From an uncultured Acidobacteriota bacterium (GTDB taxonomy: Bacteria; Acidobacteriota; Terriglobia; Terriglobales; Acidobacteriaceae): a DNA stretch of 64,000 nucleotides. How positions within the stretch are numbered: the stretch's first letter is position 1; every line of letters starts with the position of its first letter. The stretch lies in NCBI GenBank assembly GCA_903832055.1, contig CAILAC010000013.1, positions 62,001 to 126,000 on the forward strand, given 5' to 3'. The notes beneath the pieces are model-generated. The model was not told the origin of the DNA and did no database searches. It saw nothing but the letters and a program-made list of their open reading frames with translations. Shown here in pieces: positions 33,762 through 43,041 of this stretch. A program made the position numbers and the translations under genes.

Positions 33762-35216
33762 CTACCGATACTGCTGGTTGCGCACCGCAAACCGCATCGT
33801 CCGGTAATCAAACGTGTAGCTGCGCAACTCATCCAGCGCATCCATGCCCAGCTTGCCGTAGATGTCGTCAAACGCCGCATCGCCCAGCGGCTGCGTCAGC
33901 ACCTGCGGAAATTGCAGGCTGATCGCCGTCTCGCCCACCTGCAGAGTCACCAGATCCGGCACAAACACCGGCGCCCGGCCCAACGCACCCGGCACTTTCT
34001 GCAACTCCGCTTTCCTGTCGGCAAATTCGGCTGTGTGCTCGGCATAGTAGCGCGCCGTCAGGTAGGTCTGCTGTCCGCCGGCATCAATTGCAAACATCCG
34101 TTCCGCGTCCGGTTTGCCCAGAGCCGCAATTACCTGGTCGCCATCCAAAAAGAATCGCGCTCCGGTCGTCAGCCTTTCGCCCTTTTCGCCCGGTTCCACC
34201 TCAATTCGCGCCCCGGCAGTCACCGTAATGCTACCCAGCGCCGAAACCGCCGGATACCCCAGCACCCCACGCACCTGGTACCCAGTCCCCGGAAAATAAT
34301 AGTCAGCATCCTCAAACACAAACGCCGTCATGTTACGGTACGTTACCGTGCCAAGCGTCAGCCGTGGAATCATCGTCACATGCACCTGCATCGGCCGCCC
34401 CGTCAGCGTGTGAATCGTCACCGCAGCCTCTGAAACCGTCAATCCCACCTCTTTCGCCGTCGTCCGGCAGATCAGGTTAAACGGCAGCGTCGGGTCCAGC
34501 ATCCAGTCATGCGACCGTGCATCCACGAATACAGGAATATCTGTCAGCCCAAGCGGGTCGCGGTCATAAGGCAGCGAAAAAGCCTCTCCCGGTTCGACAG
34601 TCATCGGCGGATTTTCCCGCGCCAGCGGCAGCAGTTTCACCGGCAGTTCAAGCTCGTCCTTCTCGTCCTGCGAAAGTCCCCCACCCACCCGGTACTCATA
34701 CTCCAGATAAGCCTGGTTCGCCCGTGCCCAGTCGCCCATACGCAGGTAGTCCTCAGCAAGCGCCTTGCGCAGAATCTTCTCCTCAGGCGGATGATCGGCA
34801 GATCGAATCTTCGCGACCAGCGGCTCCAGCAGCCGAACAGACTCCTCCGGCTGGTTCATCCGGTTAGCCAGGATGCCTTTATACAACTGCGCCTGCTCCG
34901 GGGTAAGCTTCGATGCACCCTCCGGCGCATCCTGCTGCGCTTTCAGCACTTTTTCCATCTCCAGAAACTGGTGATCGCTCAGCAGAATCGCGAGCCTGTT
35001 GGCCAGCGTCAATTCGCCGTCACCGATCGCCGACCCGGTGCGAACCTGCGCTCCCGCTCCCGGCTGCTGGCCCGCCACCGATCCAGTCGCAGCCGCAGGG
35101 TCAGGCCCCGGTGCGTCCGGTTTTGAGGGCTCCTGCGCATTCGCGGCGACCACAAAGACAACAACACAAAGACCGAAAAGCACACGCCGCAGAGATCCGC
35201 TCCAGCAAAAAACCAT
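33762..35216 (-). CDS. Exported protein with helical repeats and degenerate retropepsin-like domain
   Basis: A 484-aa protein with a signal peptide (about residues 1-27, ending ANAQEP). Residues about 60-190 are helical and TPR-like (LYKGILANRMNQPEESVRLLEPL, DYLRMGDWARANQAYLEYEY). The C-terminal half resembles clan AA retropepsin-like aspartic proteases: VDARSHDWMLDPTLPFNLI stands where DTGA-S would be, followed by AKEVGL, and VRGVLGYPAVSAL matches the hydrophobic-hydrophobic-Gly element. The DTG triplet is replaced by DPT, so catalysis is doubtful. Divergent from the Ser/Thr kinase. Called from motif layout only. Confidence 0.65.
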   Translation of the reverse strand: MVFCWSGSLRRVLFGLCVVVFVVAANAQEPSKPDAPGPDPAAATGSVAGQQPGAGAQVRTGSAIGDGELTLANRLAILLSDHQFLEMEKVLKAQQDAPEGASKLTPEQAQLYKGILANRMNQPEESVRLLEPLVAKIRSADHPPEEKILRKALAEDYLRMGDWARANQAYLEYEYRVGGGLSQDEKDELELPVKLLPLARENPPMTVEPGEAFSLPYDRDPLGLTDIPVFVDARSHDWMLDPTLPFNLICRTTAKEVGLTVSEAAVTIHTLTGRPMQVHVTMIPRLTLGTVTYRNMTAFVFEDADYYFPGTGYQVRGVLGYPAVSALGSITVTAGARIEVEPGEKGERLTTGARFFLDGDQVIAALGKPDAERMFAIDAGGQQTYLTARYYAEHTAEFADRKAELQKVPGALGRAPVFVPDLVTLQVGETAISLQFPQVLTQPLGDAAFDDIYGKLGMDALDELRSYTFDYRTMRFAVRNQQYR

Positions 35217-35398
35217 AGCTACGAAGTTACCAGATTCAGCAGCCGCATTTTACGCAGGCGGCTTCCAGGAACTGCGTTCCAAAATGAATTGATTCGCGGA
35301 AACAACCTCTGAACTCTGCCAGAATCAGAACCCGGGGGAAGGGAAGTTCCCCTTGTTAAGACTTTCCTTATCACTTCACCAGTACACTGACTGCAGCG

Positions 35399-37885
35399 AT
35401 GAAACGAAGAATGATCGAACACTACGAGATTCTCCGCCGCCTCGGGGCGGGCGGCAGTGGTGTGGTCTACCTCGCCAACGATACCCTGCTCACCCGGCCC
35501 GTCGTGCTCAAGATTCTCCGCCGCGGCCTGCTCACCCAGGGCCAGATGCGCACCACCGTTCTCCGCGAAGCACGCCTCGCCTCCGCCATCGAGCACCCCA
35601 ACGTCTGCGCCATCTATGAGGTCGGCGAAACCGGCGACGAAGCCTACATCGTCATGCAGTTCGTCCCGGGCCAATCTCTCGATACCCTCATTCAGCGCGG
35701 CCCCGGCAACATCCAGCTGGTGCTCTCTGTCGGCATTCAGATCGCCGACGGCCTCCAGGCAGCCCACACCCTCGGCATCTTTCACCGCGACCTCAAGCCG
35801 CAGAATGTCATGCTGACCGATGGCGGCCTGGTCAAGATTCTCGACTTTGGCCTCGCCCGCCGTCTCCATCCCGAGGAGGCTGGCTTTGACCCATCCAAGC
35901 CAACCATCAACCGCGCCGCCTCCATGGCAGATACCTATACGGCTCGCGGCGGCACCATCCGCTACATGGCCCCCGAGCAGTTTGTCACCGGCCAATCCAG
36001 CGTGCAATCAGACATCTGGGCCCTCGGCGTGCTGCTATTTGAGCTCATCAGCGGCCGCCATCCCTTCGCCCGCCCCGATGCTGAAGACTTCCAGATCATT
36101 CGCGCCATCCAGTTCTCTGAGCCGCCCGACCTCAGCGAAATCATCACCGGCCTCTCGCCTGAGCTCAAAAGCGTCATCGATCTTTGCCTTGAAAAGAATC
36201 CCGCTGGCCGCTACTCCTCCGCCGGCGAGGTCCGCGAAGCACTCAAGACCATCATGAAGGCCATGCAACTTGAGACCGGTGGCATCCCCGGCGATGCCGC
36301 AGCCAATCTCGTCACCACCGGCCCCGAGGCAGAAAAGCGCAACACCAGCTTCCTCTCCATGCTCGCCGAGCGCTTTCGCGAGTCCAGCACCGAGTCAACC
36401 CGCCAGAACTCCGTCGTCGTGCTCCCCTTCAACAACCTTGGGACGACAGACGCCGCGCCGCTCTACGGCCTCGCCCTGGCGGATGCCATCGCCGCCCGCC
36501 TTGCTCGCATTCCATCGATCGTGGTTCGCCCCTCCAGCTCGCTCGTCACCCTGCCTGCCGTACAGGTCGGCCAGATGGATCCACTCGAAGTCGGCCAAAA
36601 GCTCATGGTTTCGCACGTCCTCGCCGGCAACTTCATGCGCTCAGAAAAAGGCTTCGATCTGAACTGGCAACTGCTCGATGTCGCCGCCCAGAGCGTCAAA
36701 TCCGGCGGCACCATCTCAGTCGCATCCTTTGACCTCATCGCCGTCCAAAACGAAATCTCCAACGAAGTATTCGCCGTCCTCCAGGGCATCGGTGGCGTCG
36801 ACAATCGCGTTGCCCAATCAGACAGCACTCGCGCCCAGAATCGTGACGGCTCCCTGCCTGACCACGTCTCAGAGGAGTACCTCCAGGCCCGCGCCCTCCT
36901 CAGCTCCTTCATGACCCGCACCGGTTCCCGCGCCGACCTCGACCGTGCCCGCGCCCTCTTTGAAAACGTCACCACCGCCGACCCCGACTTTGCTGCCGGA
37001 TGGTCCGGCCTCGGCATCGCCGAGCTACAGTACGTTCGTCACGGTTTCGGCGGCCAGATTCACGTCATGACCGCCCGCCGCGCCTTTGACCTCGCTTACA
37101 AGCTCGACCCCGGCTCGACAGAGGCCAACCTCTACCGCATCTACATGCTGCTCTCGCGCGGCGAAAAGGAATCTGCCCGCCACGGCATCGCCAACCTGCT
37201 CACCTCCGCCGCCAACGACTGGAACGTCCACATGGTCGCCGGCATCACCCTGCGCATTGACGGCATGTACGACGAGGCGCTCATCCAGTTCAGCCGCGCC
37301 CTCAAGCTCAACCCCGCCAACGCCGCGCTGCTTTACAACCACCGCGCCCGCGTCTATCACTATTTGAATCAGCTCGAAGTCGCCGGTGACGAACTCGCCA
37401 AGGGTCTCGCCCTCGAGCCGCGCCACCCGCTCCTGCGCACCTCCGCCGGCTATCAGCAGATGCGCATGGGCAACCTGCACTCCGCCATTGCCATCCTTGA
37501 AGACGTCATCCGCGACGACGACTCCATGCGCATCGCCGTACCCACCCTGGCGCTCTGTTACGTGCAGGTTGGCCAGCGCGCCCAGGCCGCGTCCCTTCTC
37601 AAGGACGACACCCTCGCCGCCGCCGAGGCCGACAGCGAAATGGCCTACCGCCTCGCCAGCTACTTCGCCGTCGAGGGCGACTCGTCCGAGGCCTTGCACT
37701 GGCTCCGCCGGGCGATCTATCTGGGCAACGAAAACTACCCCTGGTTCGCCAAGAACCCCGCCTGGAACAACCTCAAAACCAACTCCGACTTCGACCGCAT
37801 CCTCGAAGACCTGAAAAAGGCCTACCGAAAAAACCAGAAAATCTGGCAGCGCCTCCTGGAGCAACTCCACAGCGAAGGCGAATAG
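35399..37885 (+). CDS. Ser/Thr protein kinase with TolB-like and TPR domains
   Basis: An 828-aa Hanks-type kinase. The catalytic domain covers about residues 8-285: glycine loop GAGGSGVV, Lys 38 in VVLKIL, HRDLKPQN at about 129, DFG at about 149, APEQF and the DIWALGVLLFE helix, all intact. Residues about 335-470 match the TolB-like N-terminal domain seen in transcriptional regulators (VVVLPFNNLG...GLALADAIAARL). From about 500 on there are tandem TPRs. I see no transmembrane helix, so it is probably cytosolic. Substrates unknown; the divergent neighbour is the retropepsin-like protein. Confidence 0.92.
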   Translation: MKRRMIEHYEILRRLGAGGSGVVYLANDTLLTRPVVLKILRRGLLTQGQMRTTVLREARLASAIEHPNVCAIYEVGETGDEAYIVMQFVPGQSLDTLIQRGPGNIQLVLSVGIQIADGLQAAHTLGIFHRDLKPQNVMLTDGGLVKILDFGLARRLHPEEAGFDPSKPTINRAASMADTYTARGGTIRYMAPEQFVTGQSSVQSDIWALGVLLFELISGRHPFARPDAEDFQIIRAIQFSEPPDLSEIITGLSPELKSVIDLCLEKNPAGRYSSAGEVREALKTIMKAMQLETGGIPGDAAANLVTTGPEAEKRNTSFLSMLAERFRESSTESTRQNSVVVLPFNNLGTTDAAPLYGLALADAIAARLARIPSIVVRPSSSLVTLPAVQVGQMDPLEVGQKLMVSHVLAGNFMRSEKGFDLNWQLLDVAAQSVKSGGTISVASFDLIAVQNEISNEVFAVLQGIGGVDNRVAQSDSTRAQNRDGSLPDHVSEEYLQARALLSSFMTRTGSRADLDRARALFENVTTADPDFAAGWSGLGIAELQYVRHGFGGQIHVMTARRAFDLAYKLDPGSTEANLYRIYMLLSRGEKESARHGIANLLTSAANDWNVHMVAGITLRIDGMYDEALIQFSRALKLNPANAALLYNHRARVYHYLNQLEVAGDELAKGLALEPRHPLLRTSAGYQQMRMGNLHSAIAILEDVIRDDDSMRIAVPTLALCYVQVGQRAQAASLLKDDTLAAAEADSEMAYRLASYFAVEGDSSEALHWLRRAIYLGNENYPWFAKNPAWNNLKTNSDFDRILEDLKKAYRKNQKIWQRLLEQLHSEGE

Positions 37886-37906
37886 ATCGCGTTCCCGCTC
37901 AAGGAA

Positions 37907-38815
37907 CTAGACCTGCAACAGGAACCCGCCGACGAGGATCCCGACTGGGAAACCAACGACTGCCGAGAACAGAGTCGACAGGAAGTTCACGGCATCGTTA
38001 TTCAGGAGTCCTCGCCTTTCGAGCGTTGCGCCGAGCAGGCTGTCAAAAAGCAAGCCAAGCGTTCCTGTGGCAGCCAATCCAAGGCACAGAAGGAGCATTT
38101 CCCTCATAGAAGCTCCTGGAAATCCGAAACCAAAGACTCCCACGACTGCGGCTGCGACGAAGCCTGCACCGGTTCCCGCCACAGTGATTCCTCCGTCAGC
38201 CCCTGGCCCAACTCTGCGGAAAGTCGTTATCATCCTCGGCTGTCCGCCAAAGACCTGACCGATCTCGGAAGAGACGGTATCCGCCGCAGCCTCTGCCAAG
38301 GCTGAAAATGCGAGAAAGCTCAGCAAGAATGGCAGCGGGTTCAAGCCGACAAGTTTAAGAAATGCAGGTTGAATCACCAACCCCGCAACTCCAAGATTCG
38401 CCGCCACCTGCGCCGCATTCCTCCCGCGCTTGGGCTCCGCCGTCCCCAGCTTTTCCTTCTTCGCCCGCCCAATCTTCGTTGCCGCAAACGTCAGCAGAAA
38501 CACCGCCAGCAGCGGCATCAGCCCCCCATGGAGCCAGCTCCATTCATACGGGTACCGCGCCGTCGAAAACATCAGACTCGCCGTAATCGCCGCACCCGTA
38601 GCCGCAGCAGCAGGCGTTCCAGCCTTCATCCACCAGACCACGAGGCCAAACAGCGCACTGATGCCCAACGTCTGATACGCCACAATCGGCACCTGCAGCC
38701 ACCACCAATGCGCCTGCAACACCACCGAAGCCACAGTCCACGGCACCACAAGCAGCAGAATCACCTTCGACTGCCACGCCAGCGACTTCTTCTCCGTTCT
38801 CAACATCCAGCGCAA
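37907..38815 (-). CDS. DUF92 family integral membrane protein
   Basis: A 302-aa membrane protein with about seven hydrophobic segments. Conserved family motifs are GRNAAQVAANLGVA, AEAAADTVSSEIGQ, FRRVGPGADGGIT and LNNDAVNFL. Plant VTE6 and its cyanobacterial relatives in this family phosphorylate phytyl phosphate; the bacterial role is unknown and could concern isoprenyl phosphates. It ends convergently with the kinase gene, 21 bases apart, and is divergent from the beta-propeller lipoprotein. Confidence 0.82.
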   Translation of the reverse strand: MRWMLRTEKKSLAWQSKVILLLVVPWTVASVVLQAHWWWLQVPIVAYQTLGISALFGLVVWWMKAGTPAAAATGAAITASLMFSTARYPYEWSWLHGGLMPLLAVFLLTFAATKIGRAKKEKLGTAEPKRGRNAAQVAANLGVAGLVIQPAFLKLVGLNPLPFLLSFLAFSALAEAAADTVSSEIGQVFGGQPRMITTFRRVGPGADGGITVAGTGAGFVAAAVVGVFGFGFPGASMREMLLLCLGLAATGTLGLLFDSLLGATLERRGLLNNDAVNFLSTLFSAVVGFPVGILVGGFLLQV

Positions 38816-38948
38816 ACCCCGCAGGCCGCCCTCAAATCAGCGGCCAGACTCAGACTACCAACCATCGCCCGCCTCACGCGTCCAATCTGCGGCCCCTTCG
38901 CAGCAACACCGTGATTTACAATCAACGAGTAAGCAGGACACCGACTGA

Positions 38949-40499
38949 ATGAGCAAATTCTTCCCGCAATCCCTCACGCTGCCCACTTCTTTCACGCAGC
39001 GTAAAGCAGGCACCACCCTGGCTTTCACCGCCGCCATGGCCATCGCCGCCGGCCTCGCCGGGTGTGGCAGCAATTACCGCCCCACGACGACGCCCATCGT
39101 TGGCACCGGACCCGCATCGCAGCCCACCGGCTACATGTTCGTCATCTCCAAGCCTTCCGCTTCAGCCACAGGCGTCGGCACCGTCGTTGACTACTCCGGA
39201 GACACCGTCATGGCCACTGCGCCCATCGGTCCAGCTCCCGAAACCTTCACCACCAACGCGGGCGGCTCTCAGGCCTGGGCCCTCAACGGCGATGGCACAG
39301 TCTCCAACATTCCCGTAACCACCAACCTGCAGGCCAAGCAGGTAACCTACAGCACGCTCACTCCGTTTACCGGTACTGACCCGGTCGTGGGGCTGTTTGC
39401 CGGCAGTTTTGGTCTCTACGCGCTTGACGTGAATGCCAACCAGGTTGATGTGCTCACCGGTTCGCCTGACGCCTTCAAACAATATGTGCCGGTCGATCAA
39501 TCGCCCGTCACCATGGTTGGTGTTTCAGGTGGAAGCCGTTACTACGCAATCACCCAGGGCATCCCATACCTGACACCGGTCACCATCGACGGCAAGTCGG
39601 TTGACGGAGGCGTCGCCTGCAGCATCGATCCCTATGCCGTCACCGCAAACGGTATTGCCGACGCCGTTGAAACGTCCAGCTACACGGTGTCCGCCCACAT
39701 TCAATTGGGTATCTGCCCCGACTACGCACTCGGAACACCAGACACCCGCCGGATTTTCGTTCTCAACCGGGGCAGCGACTCAATCTCCGTCATCAACAGC
39801 CAGAACAACACCATCGATAGCTGCTCACCGGGCATTAACCAGAATGGCCAGCCGTACACCTGCCATCCCAGCCTGCCCCTCACACCAAGCGCTGGCAAAG
39901 CGCACGCTGGTCCCGTCTACGCTGATTACAACGGCCTCAGTGGGCAACTGGTCGTCGCCAACTACGACGGCAACTCCATTAGCATCATCGACATCAGCCT
40001 CGATGAATACGGCAACGACGGTCCCAATTTCGGAAAGACCTTCACCATCCCCGTCGGCAACCATCCAGCATCGGTCACCGTGCTGGCCGATGGTTCCCGC
40101 GCCTACGTGGCCAATCAGTCTGACAGCACTGTTTCGGTCATCAATATGGTCAGCCACACCGTGGAGAAGACGCTCCCTGTCACCGGGCATCCCCGCACCG
40201 TGGCCTCCATCTCCAATTCGCTCTACGGCAAGGTCTACGTAGCTTCCCCAGATAGCCCCTATGTGACGATCATCCGCACTGACCAGGACATCATCGACAC
40301 CACGGTGCTTACGCAGGGCAACGCAATCGACCTGCGTGTCAATTCTCCTGACACCAGCGCCAGTAACCAGCATCTCGTCAGCCGTATGCCCGGAGCCGGT
40401 CAGCCCTGCTACCTGCCCCCAGAGGCATTCGCGGCCGCCGGAGCCACACCGACCATCCAGAGTTGCAAGCTTCAGGACGCAACGCTGCTCGTTCCATAG
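38949..40499 (+). CDS. YncE-like beta-propeller lipoprotein
   Basis: A 516-aa protein with a lipoprotein signal: basic N terminus, hydrophobic stretch and lipobox GLAGC with Cys near residue 38, followed by a Thr/Pro-rich linker. The body is a beta-propeller with repeated blades such as RIFVLNRGSDSISVINSQNN and AYVANQSDSTVSVINMVSHT. It is expected to be anchored in a membrane facing the periplasm or surface. Function unknown; probably ligand or protein binding. A good terminator follows. Confidence 0.82.
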   Translation: MSKFFPQSLTLPTSFTQRKAGTTLAFTAAMAIAAGLAGCGSNYRPTTTPIVGTGPASQPTGYMFVISKPSASATGVGTVVDYSGDTVMATAPIGPAPETFTTNAGGSQAWALNGDGTVSNIPVTTNLQAKQVTYSTLTPFTGTDPVVGLFAGSFGLYALDVNANQVDVLTGSPDAFKQYVPVDQSPVTMVGVSGGSRYYAITQGIPYLTPVTIDGKSVDGGVACSIDPYAVTANGIADAVETSSYTVSAHIQLGICPDYALGTPDTRRIFVLNRGSDSISVINSQNNTIDSCSPGINQNGQPYTCHPSLPLTPSAGKAHAGPVYADYNGLSGQLVVANYDGNSISIIDISLDEYGNDGPNFGKTFTIPVGNHPASVTVLADGSRAYVANQSDSTVSVINMVSHTVEKTLPVTGHPRTVASISNSLYGKVYVASPDSPYVTIIRTDQDIIDTTVLTQGNAIDLRVNSPDTSASNQHLVSRMPGAGQPCYLPPEAFAAAGATPTIQSCKLQDATLLVP

Positions 40500-40528
40500 A
40501 GCCTGACGGCAACATCCTTCATCGCATC

Positions 40529-40565
40529 AAAGGCCAGGCTCCCCCATCAGGGAATCTGGCCTTTT
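40529..40565 (+). terminator. Rho-independent terminator after beta-propeller lipoprotein
   Basis: AAAGGCCAG (40529-40537) pairs with CTGGCCTTT (40556-40564), closing a loop of 18 bases and running into a T-rich end (TTTTGCATT). It starts 30 bases after the stop of the lipoprotein gene. Confidence 0.78.
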
Positions 40566-40617
40566 GCATTGCAATCCACTTTCTTGACGGTGCATTCATG
40601 CCGGGCACGAATTCACC

Positions 40618-40669
40618 ATCAATCGAGCCAAGGGCATCAATCGAGCCAGGGGCATCCATCGGATGCCCC
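40618..40669. repeat. Two 18-bp tandem units and an adjoining hairpin
   Basis: ATCAATCGAGCCAAGGGC (40618-40635) is followed directly by a copy with one change (40636-40653). The end of the second copy merges into a perfect 9-bp stem GGGGCATCC/GGATGCCCC (40649-40657 with 40661-40669) with a 3-base loop. It lies just beyond the end of the anti-sigma gene and may act as a 3'-end structure, though no T-run follows on either strand. Confidence 0.8.
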
Positions 40670-40681
40670 CGCTTGAACCAT

Positions 40682-41503
40682 CTATTGTCCGCTGAGGATA
40701 ATCGGTGACGTTGGTACAGGGGAGCCGGCGGCATCCTCAACCGTCACACCGAACCCGCTCGCCACGACATTCGGTGGCAGCTGCGGAAAGATTACCGCTG
40801 AATTGCCTTGCATATTCGGCGTGAAAACTCCCGCAGCTATCGGAGCCCCGCCATTTGCGCGCAGTACCCACAGCTCATAGGCTTTGCCCGAAGGAGGAGC
40901 AGGCAGGTTCTGTGCTGTAAAAATCAGCTTGCCCGTCGTCGCTGAATACAGAGCATGCCCTTCCGGAGACCTCTGAATCAGGGGCTTTTCGTGCAGGGAG
41001 ACCTGTTGCGCGTCCGTGCTTCTCAAAAAGCCTTTGAGCTCAGAAAGCTCTGCGGATTCACGCTCCATTCGACTGATTGCTGGCCCCAGATTGCGCAGTT
41101 CATGGATGTGAGAGACATCGTCGTAAGCCGTCAGCAGAAGAGCAGCCGCCAGGGTGCCAGCCAGAATCCTGAGGGGCATCGGAGTGTCAAGCCAGTGTTG
41201 AAATGAACGGGAAGCAATGTAAAGACGGCTCTTGTTGCGCGTTCTCGCCAGCTTCGATTCAGCCAGCGAGTCGTTCGCGATCCGGTTGACAAACCGCTCA
41301 CGCGCACCTGCTGGCAACTCGGAATCAGGCTGAATCGCAGCGAAACTGGCCAGTTCCACCTGGAACTTTGCCAGCTCTCCGCGGCACTGATTGCACATGG
41401 ACACATGGGCTGAAAGATTGCTCAGCTGTCCCTCCTTGAGTGTTCCCAAGGCGTACTGGATCAAATCGTCTTCCGGTATGTGGAATACTTCTGGCATAGT
41501 CAT
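40682..41503 (-). CDS. RskA-type anti-sigma factor
   Basis: A 273-aa membrane anti-sigma factor. The zinc anti-sigma motif HVSMCNQC is at about residues 33-40, a transmembrane segment (ILAGTLAAALLLTAY) is near residue 115, and the periplasmic C-terminal domain matches RskA (GKAYELWVLRANGGAPIAAGVF). It would hold the upstream-encoded ECF sigma factor inactive until proteolysis. It overlaps the sigma gene as ATGA. Confidence 0.9.
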   Translation of the reverse strand: MTMPEVFHIPEDDLIQYALGTLKEGQLSNLSAHVSMCNQCRGELAKFQVELASFAAIQPDSELPAGARERFVNRIANDSLAESKLARTRNKSRLYIASRSFQHWLDTPMPLRILAGTLAAALLLTAYDDVSHIHELRNLGPAISRMERESAELSELKGFLRSTDAQQVSLHEKPLIQRSPEGHALYSATTGKLIFTAQNLPAPPSGKAYELWVLRANGGAPIAAGVFTPNMQGNSAVIFPQLPPNVVASGFGVTVEDAAGSPVPTSPIILSGQ

Positions 41504-42021
41504 GCTTCCAGCGCCCTTCTCACCGCAATCAACGCCGTACGAATGCGCGTCTTGACTGTTCCCAGCGGTGTATCGGTTCGCTCTGAAATTTCTGTGTGAG
41601 TTAGGCCCTCAAAATAAGCCATGTGCAAAGGTTCCTGCTGCTCGGCGGGCAGCGTCTCGACAGCTACCCTCACCTGATCCATCAGGTGGTTTTCCTCCAC
41701 CGCCCGCTGCAGATTCCTCGGCTCAGGTACTACCAGTTCATCCAGCGGCGTCAAGTGAGACCGCCGGCGAATCACGTCAATCGACCGGTTGCGGGCTACC
41801 ACTGCCAGCCACGCTCCCAAACTGCCCCGTTGGGATACAAACCCTCCGGGTTGTCTCCATACCTGGAGCAGAACCTCCTGCATCACGTCCTCTGCAAGAT
41901 CTGGTTCACGCAATACTCTCAGCGCGATCGAGTAGACCAGCCGCGAATATTTATCAAAAAGCGTTGCCATGGCACTCTGATCCTGCCTGGCAACCGCTTC
42001 CAGCAACTCGGCATCTTCCAT
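41500..42021 (-). CDS. ECF sigma factor (SigK-like)
   Basis: A 173-aa extracytoplasmic-function sigma factor. Region 2 is FDKYSRLVYSIALRVL...DLAEDVMQEVLLQVWRQ with the DNA-melting helix SLGAWLAVVARNRSIDVIRRR. Region 4 is LPAEQQEPLHMAYFEGLTHTEISERTDTPLGTVKTRIRTAL. The start at 42021 has GGAAG upstream and gives the family length; a further in-frame ATG lies at 42108. It is cotranscribed with its RskA-type antagonist. Divergent from tlyA. Confidence 0.92.
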   Translation of the reverse strand: MEDAELLEAVARQDQSAMATLFDKYSRLVYSIALRVLREPDLAEDVMQEVLLQVWRQPGGFVSQRGSLGAWLAVVARNRSIDVIRRRSHLTPLDELVVPEPRNLQRAVEENHLMDQVRVAVETLPAEQQEPLHMAYFEGLTHTEISERTDTPLGTVKTRIRTALIAVRRALEA

Positions 42022-42210
42022 CTGCTTGACTTCCGTTTCTTCTACCGTCGTTGCATGCCTGCATAACGTACGAGGCACTGCGGGTTTTGGATTGCGACCC
42101 TTCGGCATTCACGCAAACAGGGTCGGCTCCAGCATCTAACACTACCTTTGTGCGCGCAAATCGGCAACACACACCACCACCAAGAAGGATAATAGAGTTA
42201 AAAGGATGTC

Positions 42211-43041
42211 GTGACTTCGAGAATCAGAATAGACAGTTTGATGGTGCAGAAGGGGCTCGTTCCCAGTAGAGAACGCGCCCGCGCCCTGATCCTTGCCGGA
42301 AGAGTGCTGGTCTCCGAGCAAAAAGTCGACAAGCCCGGCGTCGCTTTCTCTGAAGATGTCCCCATCCGCATCCTCGGCCTCGTCGACGGTAAAGACCAGC
42401 GCTACGTCAGCCGCGGCGGCCTCAAGCTTGAGGCCGCGCTTGCTCACTGGGCCATCCCCGTCCAGGGTCGCGCCTGCCTTGATGTCGGCACCTCCACCGG
42501 CGGCTTCACCGATTGCCTCCTCCAGCACGGCGCCAGCCACGTCTCCTGCGTTGACACCGGCTACGGCCAGATCGCCATGAGCCTGCGCATGCTCAGCACC
42601 GGCGACGCCCCACGCATACGCCTCCACGAACGCACAAACGCCCGCCTCCTCGCCCCCGGCTCACTGCTCGCTGAAATCCCGACCCCTCCCGGCCTGGCCC
42701 TGCTTGTAATGGACGTCTCCTTCATCTCCGCCACCCTCGTCCTTCCCCCCGTTCTCGCCGCCGCCCCCACCCTCACCGAAGCCGTCATCCTCGTCAAACC
42801 CCAGTTCGAAGCAGGCCGCGAACACATCGGCAAAGGCGGCATCGTCCGCGACGAATTTGCCCACCAGCTCGCCATCGATCGCGTCACCGACTGCCTCCGC
42901 TCCCTCGGCGCGCAGCAAATCGAAGTCATCGACTCACCCATCACCGGCATGGAAGGCAATCGCGAATTCCTCCTCCACGCCCTCCTTCCCAGCCCTGCAA
43001 GCGCCAGCCCCACCCCCTCTAGTACACTGAAGCCCGAATGA
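42211..43041 (+). CDS. tlyA: TlyA-type rRNA 2'-O-methyltransferase / hemolysin A family
   Basis: A 276-aa protein. The N-terminal S4 RNA-binding domain is RIRIDSLMVQKGLVPSRERARALILAG; the FtsJ-like methyltransferase domain has the SAM motif CLDVGTSTGGFTDCLL and the catalytic-type VMDVSFIS and KPQFEAGRE segments. Mycobacterial TlyA methylates 16S and 23S rRNA riboses. The start is a GTG with AGGA upstream. The stop overlaps nadK as ATGA. Confidence 0.92.
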   Translation: MTSRIRIDSLMVQKGLVPSRERARALILAGRVLVSEQKVDKPGVAFSEDVPIRILGLVDGKDQRYVSRGGLKLEAALAHWAIPVQGRACLDVGTSTGGFTDCLLQHGASHVSCVDTGYGQIAMSLRMLSTGDAPRIRLHERTNARLLAPGSLLAEIPTPPGLALLVMDVSFISATLVLPPVLAAAPTLTEAVILVKPQFEAGREHIGKGGIVRDEFAHQLAIDRVTDCLRSLGAQQIEVIDSPITGMEGNREFLLHALLPSPASASPTPSSTLKPE

